Of a stretch of DNA of 64,000 bases, positions 54,594 to 64,000 are shown piece by piece. Origin of the DNA: Magnaporthiopsis rhizophila. Its lineage: Eukaryota > Ascomycota > Sordariomycetes > Magnaporthales > Magnaporthaceae. Location: contig PYSS01000001.1 of assembly GCA_003049465.1 (NCBI GenBank), positions 419,646 to 483,645 on the forward strand, in the 5' to 3' direction. Below the pieces are notes generated by a model. That model was not told the DNA's origin. It searched no databases and worked only from the letters and a program-made list of their open reading frames with translations. The position numbers were made by a program, and so were the translations under genes. Position 1 is the stretch's first letter. Every line of letters begins with the position of its first letter.

Positions 54594-56198
54594 TTACGCC
54601 GGGCTCAAAGCAGACCAACTCCCAGCATGCACGCCGGTTTCGACCTCATGCCTGGTGGCCCGGAGCGTCGCCCGCAGCCTGGCGTCCCCGCCGTTATAAG
54701 AGTCGCGGCAAGTTTCGTAGTCCCCGTCCTGGCTGCTGCTCCGTCGTCGATACACTGGCGGCGGTGGCTGCTGCTGCTGCTGGTGCTGTCCCAGCACGGC
54801 GTAGTACCGGCCGCCACCTCCACCTCCACCGCCGCTGAGCGAGCGAGAGTGAGAGCGTGGTGCGGGCGCAGCGGCGACGACGCTTTGCTGGTACGGGATG
54901 CCTGGTGGGTAATGCCCCGCGTCGGACGCCCTCCGCATGAGTCGTGGGGGCCGGCGCAGCGGCTGTGTCCTCCTGGATCCGGACCCCAACTGGAGCGGGG
55001 CGGGATGGATCGATCCGGCACTGCTATCTCTGTTTGGCTGTAGTTGCTGCGGCGGGGGCGGGGGCGGGGATATCTCCCTGCCGTCTAGCTCGAACTTGGG
55101 GATCGAGTCTGCCTGCTGCGGCTGTTGTTGTGGCTGTGGCTGTTGTTGGTGTGGGTAGCCAGGGGGCAGCAGCAGTGGCGGCGGCGGCGCCTCCCTTGCG
55201 TATCTACTCCCCTGCCTGCTCGGCCCGATGCTGCCGCCCTCGGGCGAGATGGGGCTGACGAGGTCGCTGTTGGCGTCGCTGAACCACCTTATGTCGTCGG
55301 GGCTTTCCCAGCGGGCATGGCCTGCCCCTGGCTGGGTGGTGGCGATGGTGGTGATGGTGGGTTGATAAGGGCGCGACATGCCGATGGGGACCGTCATGGA
55401 GCTCTTGCTGTCCGAGAAGTGCTGGGGCGGTGACGGCGGCTCCCGGTGGTGGCTACGATGGCTCATCTCCCGTGCCGGCGTGGCGGCGGCGGCGGCGGCT
55501 GCTCTGCCGTGGTCTGCCTCGATGACGGCCGAGTATCCCATCATGGGGGCTGCCGCGCCAGCTGTGGTAGCGGAGTCGTCGACGGGGCCGTAATAGCCAG
55601 GCTCGCTCGTCCAGGCCAGGCCCCGGGCGCCGTGGCGGCACTGCTCGTCTCGCCTCGCCTGCCAGCGCCAGCACAGCTGCCACCACAGCAGGGCGCACAC
55701 GGCGAGGACGGCCAGGACGCCCGCGAGCACGATCCCCGCGATGGCGCCCGCTGGCAGCTGGGTGGGTCTGTCGCCGCTTTGGATCACGCCTGGAGTTTCT
55801 CCACTTCCTGCGATGCCGGCTGGCGTCTCAACGGCGCCGGCGCCGGTCCTTGTTTCCGGAGGCCGGGGTGTTGTTGGCTGTGTTGGGCTGGCCGTGGAAG
55901 ATGTAGCGTCACTTGTAAGCGTGCTGCTGCTGCTGCTAGTTCTCACAGCCTCGGATGACGAGGACAACACAGTCACCGTGATGGGAGACGTGACTGTAGT
56001 CATGGCTGTCTTGGTTGCGCGGGCATTTGCCGTCGTGGCTGCGTCATCCGTCGGGGTTCTAGGGCCGGACGGGCAGGACGCCAAGTCGCACGGGTCGACC
56101 TCGCAGCAGCCCTTGAACCCGTTGGACTGGCAGACGTACCAGGAGCTCCCGACTGGACAGTCGCGGTCTAGCCTGGGCATCAGCTGTGGAATATGCAT
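54594..56198 (-). CDS. Single-pass membrane protein with short Cys motif and long low-complexity tail
   Basis: A 534-codon frame without introns. The N-terminal 45 residues carry a compact Cys module (CPVGSSWYVCQSNGFKGCC, then VDPC), a pattern I know from other fungal membrane proteins but cannot name. A Thr/Ser stalk, one membrane span (AGIVLAGVLAVLAVCALLWW) and a long cytoplasmic tail rich in Pro, Gln, Ser, Gly and Tyr follow. No cleavable signal peptide is visible, so either the span also acts as signal anchor or a 5' exon has been missed. The plan parallels the membrane protein at 7634-9298. A surface-sensor role is possible but unproven. Confidence 0.68.
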   Translation of the reverse strand: MHIPQLMPRLDRDCPVGSSWYVCQSNGFKGCCEVDPCDLASCPSGPRTPTDDAATTANARATKTAMTTVTSPITVTVLSSSSEAVRTSSSSSTLTSDATSSTASPTQPTTPRPPETRTGAGAVETPAGIAGSGETPGVIQSGDRPTQLPAGAIAGIVLAGVLAVLAVCALLWWQLCWRWQARRDEQCRHGARGLAWTSEPGYYGPVDDSATTAGAAAPMMGYSAVIEADHGRAAAAAAATPAREMSHRSHHREPPSPPQHFSDSKSSMTVPIGMSRPYQPTITTIATTQPGAGHARWESPDDIRWFSDANSDLVSPISPEGGSIGPSRQGSRYAREAPPPPLLLPPGYPHQQQPQPQQQPQQADSIPKFELDGREISPPPPPPQQLQPNRDSSAGSIHPAPLQLGSGSRRTQPLRRPPRLMRRASDAGHYPPGIPYQQSVVAAAPAPRSHSRSLSGGGGGGGGRYYAVLGQHQQQQQPPPPVYRRRSSSQDGDYETCRDSYNGGDARLRATLRATRHEVETGVHAGSWSALSPA

Positions 56199-57663
56199 TT
56201 TTTTTTCTGTCTTGGTCTTGTCGGCTCCTCTCTACTCTCGCGTCCTCGTGTAGTAGTTTGCTGTCTGGCTGATAATCTCTGCGCTGAGTGTAGCTCGTCA
56301 AGTCAGACACCGGGTCTGACGGCCATCGCTCATGCTTCCTAGAGAGTCTGTTGGGGAAGCGGATGCCTGGAAGAACGACAGGGTAGGCAGGCTGTTGGAG
56401 AAGAAAAAGGTCTGCAAAGGGCTCAAGTGAAGTGATGGTAGGGTTGGCCATCATAGACTATATCTAGACGAAGCATCCGAACTACTACAGGGGTTCGGAC
56501 GAGCAAGGCAACCAAGAGCTTCTTTGATTTGCAAATACTAGGTAGTAGAGTGGGACTGGGATATCAAATTCCACACCCGCTGCCCATGTTTATCGCGGCG
56601 CTGTTGGTACCGCATCTTGCTTTTGTTTTTGTCATGCAGGGCTGATTGTGGACGGCAGCTATCGACCACCCCTCCAAGAGGCTTGGCTCCTGGTAGCGAG
56701 CATGGATGCTGAGAGGATTGGTCTTAAAGCCGCCGCCAATAAAATGAATGCATGCCACAATGGCCGGGCAGAATACAGTACAGCGAATAAAGAGGTATAT
56801 GCCGTGGCGGCCACATCTCTGCCGTAGCCCGTCACACGATCCTAAAGATCGACAGCGAGGCCAGGTTGGGCCGGCCGAGTGAATAGACGTCTAGATCTCA
56901 CCCACCCACGCCTCATCTAGCTGAACCCGGTCTACAAGTCTGTGCATATTGGCGAGAACGCGGGGGTGGGGGAGTACGGGGTTGGCGCATGTCTGGGGAT
57001 ATGGAATGGAGGATTCGAGTGAGTGTATGCACGCACGGCCAACCCTCGTCCTCGTCTGACCGGACTGGGGGCTAATCTGGTCTGATCCGATCGGTGTCGG
57101 ACGGTTAGGCCCGGGCTTGCCAACCGCCACGTTGGGCCATATCATTGTTGCTCAAGGCACGTCACCAGAGCCGGGGGAGTGAGTGAGGGCGGGCGATTGA
57201 CAGGGTCTGGGGGGGGAAAAAGAAAGGAAAGGGACGAGGTGGGTCAGCTTTCAACCGTCTCAATTTGTCAATTCATGTTTGAGCCGCAACCCGCACCTGC
57301 GTCCAAGCACATCTTCAGCCCCTTGATTTCATGCATGCATGTCTCTGGGGACCACCCTTTGATTTAGCTTTACCCTCAATGTCCTGTCGCAATCCTAGTC
57401 CGCCTGGTACCTCCCCATCGTCTTTCATTGGCGGTTCGGGCGTATCCTGGGCCCATTCCAGCCGCACGATTTGGCATGTGTCTCGGCCCTCGATGTGGCC
57501 ATCACCCAACCGTTGAAGCCAAGGACCTCGACCGGGGCCCCGCCTCCCCATGCGGTGCCAAGATTGACGACTTCGCTGCGGCATAACGACCTTCACTGCA
57601 ACGAGGCAGCTGATGTAATTTTCCAAATCCAAGGTGATGCATACCAAGAGATGAATAAAATAT
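56199..57663. other. Intergenic: promoter of the membrane protein and PUF6 3' end
   Basis: About 1.5 kb with no supported gene. Contains an actaggtagtag motif near 56538 and purine-rich stretches near 57210-57235. Confidence 0.55.
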
Positions 57664-59897
57664 TCACAGCTTCGTCAGGAGCAGTTTTGTGCCCGCATTA
57701 CCCACCAACAAGCGCTCCTGTTCCACCGGGCCCTTCTTGCTGCCCTTCTTTCTGCTGCCCTTCGCCTTGCCTGTTTCCTCCTGCCCTTCTTCTGCTGCTG
57801 GTGCTTCCCTCTTTGCCTTCTGCTCCGCCGTCTCCTCGACTGCCGCCTTCTCCAGCAGCGCCTTTTTCTTGCGCAACGCCTTCGTCAGCTCCGCCGCATG
57901 CGAGAAACCCTCTGCCTCAAGTAGTGCCAGTGGCACAAACGAGCCCGGTCCTGTAGCCCATGCCACAACGTGCTCCTTGATGACCTCGTATAGAATATCC
58001 GCAAAGTTGAGCGGCGGGTCGACTAGCTTGATCTTGCCCAGTGACCTGTCGAAGCGGCCTCCCGAAACGAGCGTCTTGAGCATCCTCGCCGCAAAAGGGT
58101 CCTGCGCAACGTGCGGCTTCGCTGATGGGTTTTCCTCGGTGGGCTCCCGCTCCTGATTCGGATCACCCTCGGCAGTAGAAGCGATCGCGGCGAGCGCCTC
58201 GGTCTTGTCGCCAACCGCGGATAAAAGCACTTCAGTGACCAACTGGCAGCCAAACGAGGTTGCCGCCAGCTCATTCGGCGATGAGGCAATGACCCTCAGC
58301 AGCGGAGGGGACATGGCGGTTATCAACTCCTTACGACGCACCTCTGCGTCCTTTTTGCTCGTGAACCTGCGGATCTTATGTATATCTTTGAGGAGGTCCA
58401 GATCGGCCTTGTGGCTTGGCGGGAAGAGGGACTTGTGGGGGCCTTCGAATGGGTAGAGGATGGTTATTCTGGCGTTGGCGTTGTCGACTGCAGCAACCAC
58501 ATTCTCGGCCTCCTGATCTTCGCCCTTGCCAAAGAGCTCGGGAAATATCGATTTGGAGGTGAGGACCGTGTCGTCGATCACGTCGTAAGAGGTAAGAATG
58601 ATGGCGTGCGCATACTGATCGCCGCTCATGAGCTGGAACGTGTCCTTGTACATCTTGAGGATCTGTTTCCTGTCCTTGGCGTTGCCATGGGCCAGAAGCA
58701 GACATGCCAGCCGGGCGCCAGACTTGGTGAAAGCCATGTTCTTGAGCAGATCGCCGCCTTCGTCACCCTTGACCAGCTCCATGAACTCCTTCTGCTCCTC
58801 AGAGTCCAGCTTGAGACTGAGGAAGTACTGCAGCATGGCGTCGTGCAGCATGGTAAAGCCCGTCATCTGCTTCTGGATCAGAGTGTTTACCATGTTGAGG
58901 AGATACTTCATGATCGGACCCCTTTTGCTCGGCTCCTTCTCGAGGATCTTGCGGAGGTCCGCATCGACCTGTGTGCCCTCGACGGTGGCGTCGAAGAGGG
59001 CGAACTCGGCGCCGTACCACTCCCTCAGGAGGATGGCCTTCTGCTCCTTGGTGGCGACGCCGCGGTAGACATCGTCGAGGATCCATGAGGCCTCGGAGTG
59101 GTTGATGAGCTTGCGAACCTTACCGTAGAACTCGGGCACGACCAAGTCGCGGATCTCGTCGTCGTTTTGGACCAGTAGCTTTCCGATGAGGAACTTGGCG
59201 TATCGACTCTCGGCTAGTTGGGCATATGTGCCCTTGAGCTCGCGCGCGATCTGCTTGCGCCGGTCAGGGGTCGCGTACTTGATGGCGGTCTGGACGACTC
59301 GGACGGCGTCGTGCTTGAGCACAAAATCCTTGACGCGCCCCGTGACGATCCCGAAGAGCTCCTCCACCAGCGTATCCCTCTGTTCCTTGGGCACGTGGGA
59401 CTTGCGCCGCAGTCGCTCCCATAGCTTTTTGGTGCGAGCCAGCTCGTCGGCCAGGGGCTTTGCGGCTTTGCGCTCCTGGGCCAGCTGCTTTTGTAGTGCG
59501 TGGGATTCCTTGGAAGTAGCCGCTGTCGGAGTTGCCCAGCCTGGTTAGCCCCCGAACCCCCATTGATCCGAATTAAAGACTAAAGACAATCCATCCCCGG
59601 CGCTCTCTTACCAGGCTTCCCGTCGCCATTGGTGTTACCAGCAGCTTTTTTGGGCCTCTCTAGGCTTTTGATCCTCTCAGCCCTAGCTGGGTTCAGCCTC
59701 GCACCGCCCTCATCCTCATCGTCGTCGTCAGACAGGGGCGCAAAGCCTTTCACGTTGTCGTCCTCGGAGGAGCCTTCGGCCTGGAAGGGCTGCCGGCTGG
59801 ATTCAACCCGCGGCTTCTTGGAGCGATTGGCCGACCTGGGCTTCTCGGTGGTGAAAGCTTTGCGCTTGTCGCCGATCCTGGCGCTCTTGGATGCCAT
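57664..59897 (-). CDS. PUF6: Pumilio-family ribosome-biogenesis protein PUF6
   Basis: A nucleolar Puf-A/PUF6 protein with irregular pumilio repeats; in yeast it helps 60S assembly and represses ASH1 mRNA. Exon 1 (59897-59612) is basic and acidic (KRKAFTTEKPRSANRSKKPR, then DDDDEDEGG). Exon 2 (59522-57664) carries the repeats, starting with HALQKQLAQERKAAK and including VLKHDAVRVVQTAIKYATP, YAKFLIGKLL and HSEASWILDDVYRGVA. The C-terminus is Lys-rich with an Ala/Glu coil. Total is 714 residues. An acceptor at 59540 would add six residues in the same frame. The downstream one lies a better distance from the CTAAC branch, so I prefer it. Confidence 0.9.
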
Positions 59898-60282
59898 CTC
59901 GGAGACTGCGGTTCTGTTGCTGGCAGAAAATATGTAACAAAAGCAGCAAGGCAAAGCCAATTGACTTGTCGCGAAGGCTACCCGCTACCTGTAAAAAAAA
60001 AAAGCTCCCGTTATCGCGGCGATAAACTCCCCCAATTTTTTTTCTCGATCCCCTGTCGCTGAAATGCCGGGCGGTGAGGCACACGCTAGTCCGCTCAAGG
60101 ATGGATGGCCCCACCGGCCCCGCCATTGGTGGTGGCTTTGCGACGCAGCTCTCACTGTTCTTGGTAATGCCCCTCACCCAAGCACTCAATAAGCCGAGAG
60201 TCGTGCGAACGCAGCTCGGAAAAGGACGCCCGTGCTATCACTGTTTTGCCTAGCCTCATTCATTGACAGATCGAAGGACAAT
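59898..60282. other. Short bidirectional promoter, PUF6 and GIR2
   Basis: Only 385 bases separate the two start codons. It includes an A run at 59993-60004. A shared promoter is likely from the spacing alone. Confidence 0.6.
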
Positions 60283-61135
60283 ATGGGGCGCGAAGAACAG
60301 GTCGAGGAGAGGGAGGTCCTCGAGTCGATTTTCCCAGATGAGATCACAGGTATGCTGGTGCTCCTCGTCCTCCTCTTATCCCCTGCCATGTCAACGACGA
60401 AACAAAAACGAAGACGGTTGGTTGACAAAACAACCAACCTCCCTCCCAGGCTGGCGGCTGACCGACGCGGGGATGGGGAGGTGACGGCGCCGCCCGCAAA
60501 CATTAGACATATCCGAGACCGAGTTCCGCGTCTCGATAACGCTGGACGTGCCGGGCGAGGACGACGGCGAGGCGGAGCCGCCGGTGCTGCTGCTGACGGT
60601 GCAGTACCCGGAGGAGTACCCGGACAAGCCGCCGCGCCTGGACCTGGCGGCGCCGCAGAACTCGACGTCGCCGCCCCACCCGCTCTTCAGCGTGGCCGAC
60701 GACAAGGCGCAGCTGCTGGCCGGGCTCGAGGACACGATACAGGAGAACCTGGGCATGGCCATGGTGTTCACGCTCGTGTCGACGCTCAAGGAGGCGGCCG
60801 AGCAGCTGATCGTGGACCGCCGCGAGGCCCAGGAGCGCGAGGCCGAGGAGCGCGCCCTCGCGGCCGAGCGCGAGGAGAACAAGAAGTTCCACGGCGAGCC
60901 CGTCACGCCCGAGTCCTTTGCCAGGTGGCGCGAGGGGTTCCTCAAGGAGATGGAGGAGGCCCGCGCCCGCGAGGAGGAGGAGCGCCTGGCGGAGCTTAAA
61001 AAGGCAAAGATAAAAGAGCCCGTCAAGCTGACGGGGAAGCAGCTGTGGCAGCAAGGCCTGGTCGGCAAGGTCGAGGAGGACGACGACGAGGATGTGCCTG
61101 TCGCCGAGGTGGAGAAGCTTAAGGTTGCTGCGTAG
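60283..61135 (+). CDS. GIR2: RWD-domain protein, Gir2/RWDD1 type
   Basis: A Gcn1-binding RWD protein; in yeast Gir2 with Rbg2 associates with ribosomes and can dampen Gcn2 activation. Exon 1 (60283-60349) encodes MGREEQVEEREVLESIFPDE and exon 2 (60507-61135) continues DISETEFRVSITLD, for 231 residues. The RWD core has the typical LLLTVQYPEEYPDKPPRL and closes with a helix (MAMVFTLVSTLKEAAEQLI). A charged coiled region follows, then the GIR2/DFRP1-type end with PVTPESFARWREGFLKEM and LTGKQLWQQGL. The acidic tail has DDDEDVPV. The head-to-head position with PUF6 is notable. Confidence 0.9.
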
Positions 61136-61468
61136 AAGCCAGTCCCCGTTTTGCCATGCTCTGCCAGGGGGTTCTTCCTTGTAAAATACTACTTGCTATT
61201 CCTGGCTTTAAGAAAGAAACATGACGCTCTGGATCTGGCACCACCATGGACCTTGTCTCCTTTTATACCATTATGATAACAACCGTCCCTCGTTTTTTCC
61301 CATGCCACCTAGAGAACCAAAATGAGCAAGTTACTTTTCCCTGCCGAAACTCCATCGCATCCCAAGCATAAAACATCGACGGCCCATATACGGCCCACCA
61401 GGGGACAGGCCACATAAAGGCCTGGTGGAGAGAGGAAAGAAGAAAGAAGGCAAGAATAACAGCGACAA
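61136..61468. other. Intergenic between convergent GIR2 and ACL4
   Basis: About 330 bases holding both 3'UTRs. Nothing else is seen. Confidence 0.6.
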
Positions 61469-62821
61469 TCACTCCATCTTCTCGTCGGCATCCTCATCGT
61501 CCTCCCAGCCGTCACCGTCGTCATCGTCATCGTCATCATCGTCGTCAGGCTTGAGGCCGAGCTCCTTGTTCAGCGTCGCAAACAGCTCCTGCGCATGCTC
61601 GCCTAGCCGCTCATCCTCGTACTCCTGCTCCGCAAACAGCGCCAGGCACTGCTTGAGCCACCTCCTGGCGGAGCGCCAGATAGCCCGCCGCTCCTCCTCG
61701 CGCTCGTCCCCGGCCACCCCGTTGCCGCTGCTGCTCTTGAGCTTCTCGCCGAGCACGTACTGCCCAAACCCGCCGAGGTACAGCGCCTCGACGCTCTGGT
61801 CGTCCTCGCGCACCAGCGTCTCGGCCACCTCGGCCGCCTTGTCCTCCCACTCGACCTCCATGAGCAGGCGCACGAGGCTGACGCGCGTCGGGAACGGCGG
61901 GGGCTGCGCCGCCTTGTCTCCTTTCGCTGCTGCCTCCTCATCGTCGTCATCATCGTCATCGGCCAGCAGCGCGGCAGCCCAGGGCTCCATGCTCCGGGTC
62001 AGCGCCGCGCGCGCGTCGTCAACCCGGCCCTGCGAGATGCGCACGCTGGCGACCGTCTGCCACGCGTCCGGAAAGTCGGGCGCCAGCATCGTGGCCTCGG
62101 TAACGAGCGCCTCGCACCGCTGCTCCGCGTCCGCCTCCCACGACAGGTCCGTCATGTACACCTCGGCCACGGCGCACAGCGCGCTCGCCAGGCGCCGGCT
62201 GACGTCGCGCCGCGCCTCGTCCAGCAGCTCGCGCCGCCTCTGCCCAGGTTGTTGCTGTTGTTGTTGTGTTGTTGCTGTTGCTGTTCCTGTTAATGCCGGC
62301 CCCTCTCGCGCCGCCTTCTCGTCCAGCAGCGCAAGCTGCGCCCGCAGCACGCCCGCACCCCTCTCGTACCACCTGACCGAGTCCGCGCCGCCGTCCTCGC
62401 TCAGCTGCGCCAGCCACAGGAACTTCTCGGCCCTGCTGCCGGCCGCCGCCGGTGCCGTCAGCAGCAGCGCTTCGACCTCATCATCACCATCAACAACCTC
62501 CCCGTTATCCGCCTCGACGGCGCGCACAAAGAAGCCGCGCGCGCCGTCCGGGTCGCCGAGCTCGAGGTGGATCTCGCCCAGCAGCGTGAGCGCCGCCGCC
62601 GCCAGCTGCCTCTGCTGGGGTGCGTCGCTGCCTTCTTCTATGGCTTCGAGGGCTGCTGCCGCCGTCGCCGCTGCGGTCGCCGCGTCGCCCTGCTCCAGGC
62701 TGGCCGTGGCGTCGGCGAGCAGCTGCTTTGGCGACCTGGAGGACTGCTGCTGCTGCTGCTTTTTCAAGCGCCGTGCCGCCTTGGATTTGGCGCTTTTGCT
62801 GCGGGGCCTGGTCGGCGCCAT
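61469..62821 (-). CDS. ACL4: TPR-domain chaperone of ribosomal protein uL4 (Acl4-like)
   Basis: A single-exon 450-residue protein of TPR helices, matching the assembly chaperone that escorts newly made Rpl4 to pre-60S particles. The basic, Gln-rich start (RPRSKSAKSKAARRLKKQ) precedes repeats such as AAALTLLGEIHLELGDPDGA and DFPDAWQTVASVRISQGRVD. Later ones are EWEDKAAEVAETLVREDDQ and EALYLGGFGQYVLGE. The acidic C-terminus (a run of Asp, then GDGWEDDED) fits a chaperone for a basic protein. A low-complexity Gln run and a Thr/Ala linker are inserted in the middle. A 499-codon frame on the other strand is a shadow. The TPR call is strong; Acl4 by name is likely. Confidence 0.82.
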   Translation of the reverse strand: MAPTRPRSKSAKSKAARRLKKQQQQQSSRSPKQLLADATASLEQGDAATAAATAAAALEAIEEGSDAPQQRQLAAAALTLLGEIHLELGDPDGARGFFVRAVEADNGEVVDGDDEVEALLLTAPAAAGSRAEKFLWLAQLSEDGGADSVRWYERGAGVLRAQLALLDEKAAREGPALTGTATATTQQQQQQPGQRRRELLDEARRDVSRRLASALCAVAEVYMTDLSWEADAEQRCEALVTEATMLAPDFPDAWQTVASVRISQGRVDDARAALTRSMEPWAAALLADDDDDDDEEAAAKGDKAAQPPPFPTRVSLVRLLMEVEWEDKAAEVAETLVREDDQSVEALYLGGFGQYVLGEKLKSSSGNGVAGDEREEERRAIWRSARRWLKQCLALFAEQEYEDERLGEHAQELFATLNKELGLKPDDDDDDDDDDGDGWEDDEDADEKME

Positions 62822-63794
62822 GTTGTCGGTGTGCCTGGTTGGCGAATTTGACTGCGGTTCAGCTCAACCTGGGCAGCACCGCCAGACAGTTTATCCCCAC
62901 GCGGGGTCTGTCGATAGGGTTTGACTGAACCTCCTGATTCGGCAACACTTTGCGTGGCTGAATAGCGAACCTGATATGGTTTCGCGCCGTCGACGTAAAA
63001 TAACCCGTTTTTCTTGATCAACACCCAATGTGTTGCTGCTGCCGCTACAAAGAGTGGTGGTTTCTGTAACATTTTTATTGTCTTTTTTTTTTTTTTTTTA
63101 AACCTATCTTATCCCAGATAGTGGAGCCCGACTTCGCAGAATAAGTGGGGTCTTGATGTCTCCAACAACAGCAAAACCTACAACCTTTTTGAAGATGGAA
63201 ACCCATCATCAAATTGCACAATCATTCGCCATAGATACTCGATACCCATAATACCATAGGAAATGTTGCCCGAGCGACTTGAATGTGGTTAAACCACAAG
63301 CGATGGGGTCGAAGCACAAGATGGCTTCGACAAGCCCCTTTGTCTTGAACAAGCATAGAGCCATATTTGCACACCGTGTGCCCTTTTAATATTTCATATC
63401 CGTATATATGTTCCCCTCGCCGGCTTTCGAGAGCCTATGAATACTACCACAAAGAACATAACCGTTTCCTAGCCGTTGGCGAACAAAAATGCAATATTAC
63501 GCTGTTCAAAGGTCGTAGAGACAAACGAAAAAGCCTGGTGAGACAAGCGCGGTACGGGAGAAGGGCAAAAAAAAAAAAAAAAAGAGGACAAGAATACCGG
63601 AGGAAATAACAAAATCAGTAAGGACCGCCGCCGACCGAATGTGTCCCGCTCCGCAAAATAGTTGTATGTTTTGACATCTTGTACGCCGTCGCTTGAAACA
63701 AAATAAATGACAAGTGTGTGTGTAGGTACGTATACACCCCTTGTCTGGGGGAAATCTAGGCAGGAATGGCAGCGAGGCAAAAAGACGCTCTGCT
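62822..63794. other. Intergenic, ACL4 promoter to the right-edge gene
   Basis: About 970 bases with a T run at 63081-63100 and an A run near 63568-63583. It should contain the ACL4 promoter and the 3'UTR of the edge gene. No other gene is seen. Confidence 0.55.
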
Positions 63795-64000
63795 CTACCT
63801 CCTCTCGTCGACAACCTCGGCCGAGCTTCCCACGAGGTTCAGCTGATGCGGGTGTTGCGGGTCGATGCGGTTAACACTGCCCTGCGACACATACCCATAC
63901 ATCGTCGTACGCTCTTCCTGGCTGGGTCTCGATGAGTCGCCCTGGAGGTCTCCGTTGCTGAGCTCCGACGTCGTCGGCCCCAGAGAGGACCCAGACGAGT
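63795..64000 (-). CDS. 3' end of an unrecognised gene (partial)
   Basis: The minus strand is open from the window edge to a TAG at 63797-63795, giving the last 67 residues of a protein (ending SSAEVVDERR). The piece is rich in Ser, Gln, Asp and Pro and reads like a hydrophilic tail, with TMYGYVSQGSVNRIDPQHP in the middle. It is too short to name. The lack of stops over 200 bases and the protein-like composition favour a real C-terminus, but an intron boundary inside it cannot be excluded. Confidence 0.5.
   Translation of the reverse strand, partial: SSGSSLGPTTSELSNGDLQGDSSRPSQEERTTMYGYVSQGSVNRIDPQHPHQLNLVGSSAEVVDERR

Noticed and set aside
61425..62924. 499-codon open frame on the plus strand
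   Set aside because: Antisense to ACL4, Ser/Ala-rich and without domains; the TPR protein is clearly the real product.

Overview
The window comes from a filamentous ascomycete, most likely a Sordariomycete. The evidence is small GT-AG introns (mostly 60-115 bp) with CTAAC/CTAAT-type branch sites, GC-rich coding sequence set in pyrimidine-rich intergenic DNA, and proteins typical of Pezizomycotina (ATG11, Nbl1/borealin-like, short RPB4, HET-domain genes). The recurring intergenic motif TAGGTAGGTA would suit a Magnaporthales-like genome, but I cannot fix the genus. Exon boundaries were worked out by hand from splice signals, reading phase and protein continuity.

0-16 kb: 3' part of oligoribonuclease REX2 (+), phosphoglucomutase (4 exons, +), a Ubp16/USP30-like deubiquitinase (+), a mucin-like single-pass membrane protein (-), a 3.1 kb gene-free block with a CA repeat, and an unrecognised 499-residue protein (5 exons, +).

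16-31 kb: the HMG-box protein NHP6 (-) with an apparent 5'UTR intron, a 4.9 kb gene-free block, a CENP-H/Fta3-like kinetochore subunit (-), a MATE-like transporter (-) and the large autophagy scaffold ATG11 (+).

31-41 kb: mitochondrial ribosomal protein bL9m (-), GAR transformylase ADE8 (+), the arginine-pathway carbamoyl-phosphate synthase large subunit (-, 11 exons including micro-exons of 10 and 11 nt) and TMA22/DENR (+, with a 20-nt exon).

41-48.7 kb is the accessory part. It holds two HET-domain genes, both damaged. The first has no usable in-frame ATG and a nonsense codon before its conserved C-terminus. The second has two Trp-to-TAG codons and several frameshifts. A hairpin-rich block follows, with an A-box-like and a B-box-like motif.

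48.7-64 kb: housekeeping genes mostly in divergent pairs: Nbl1/borealin-like and RPN10, TRS23 and RPB4, PUF6 and GIR2. A second sensor-like membrane protein lies between the last two pairs, ACL4 follows GIR2, and the 3' end of an unrecognised gene lies at the right edge. PUF6, GIR2 and ACL4 are three neighbouring genes concerned with ribosome assembly or function.

I found no convincing tRNA, rRNA, CRISPR array or intact transposon. The best leads for something undescribed are the decaying HET pair with its structured flanking block, the micro-exons, and the unrecognised 499-residue protein.
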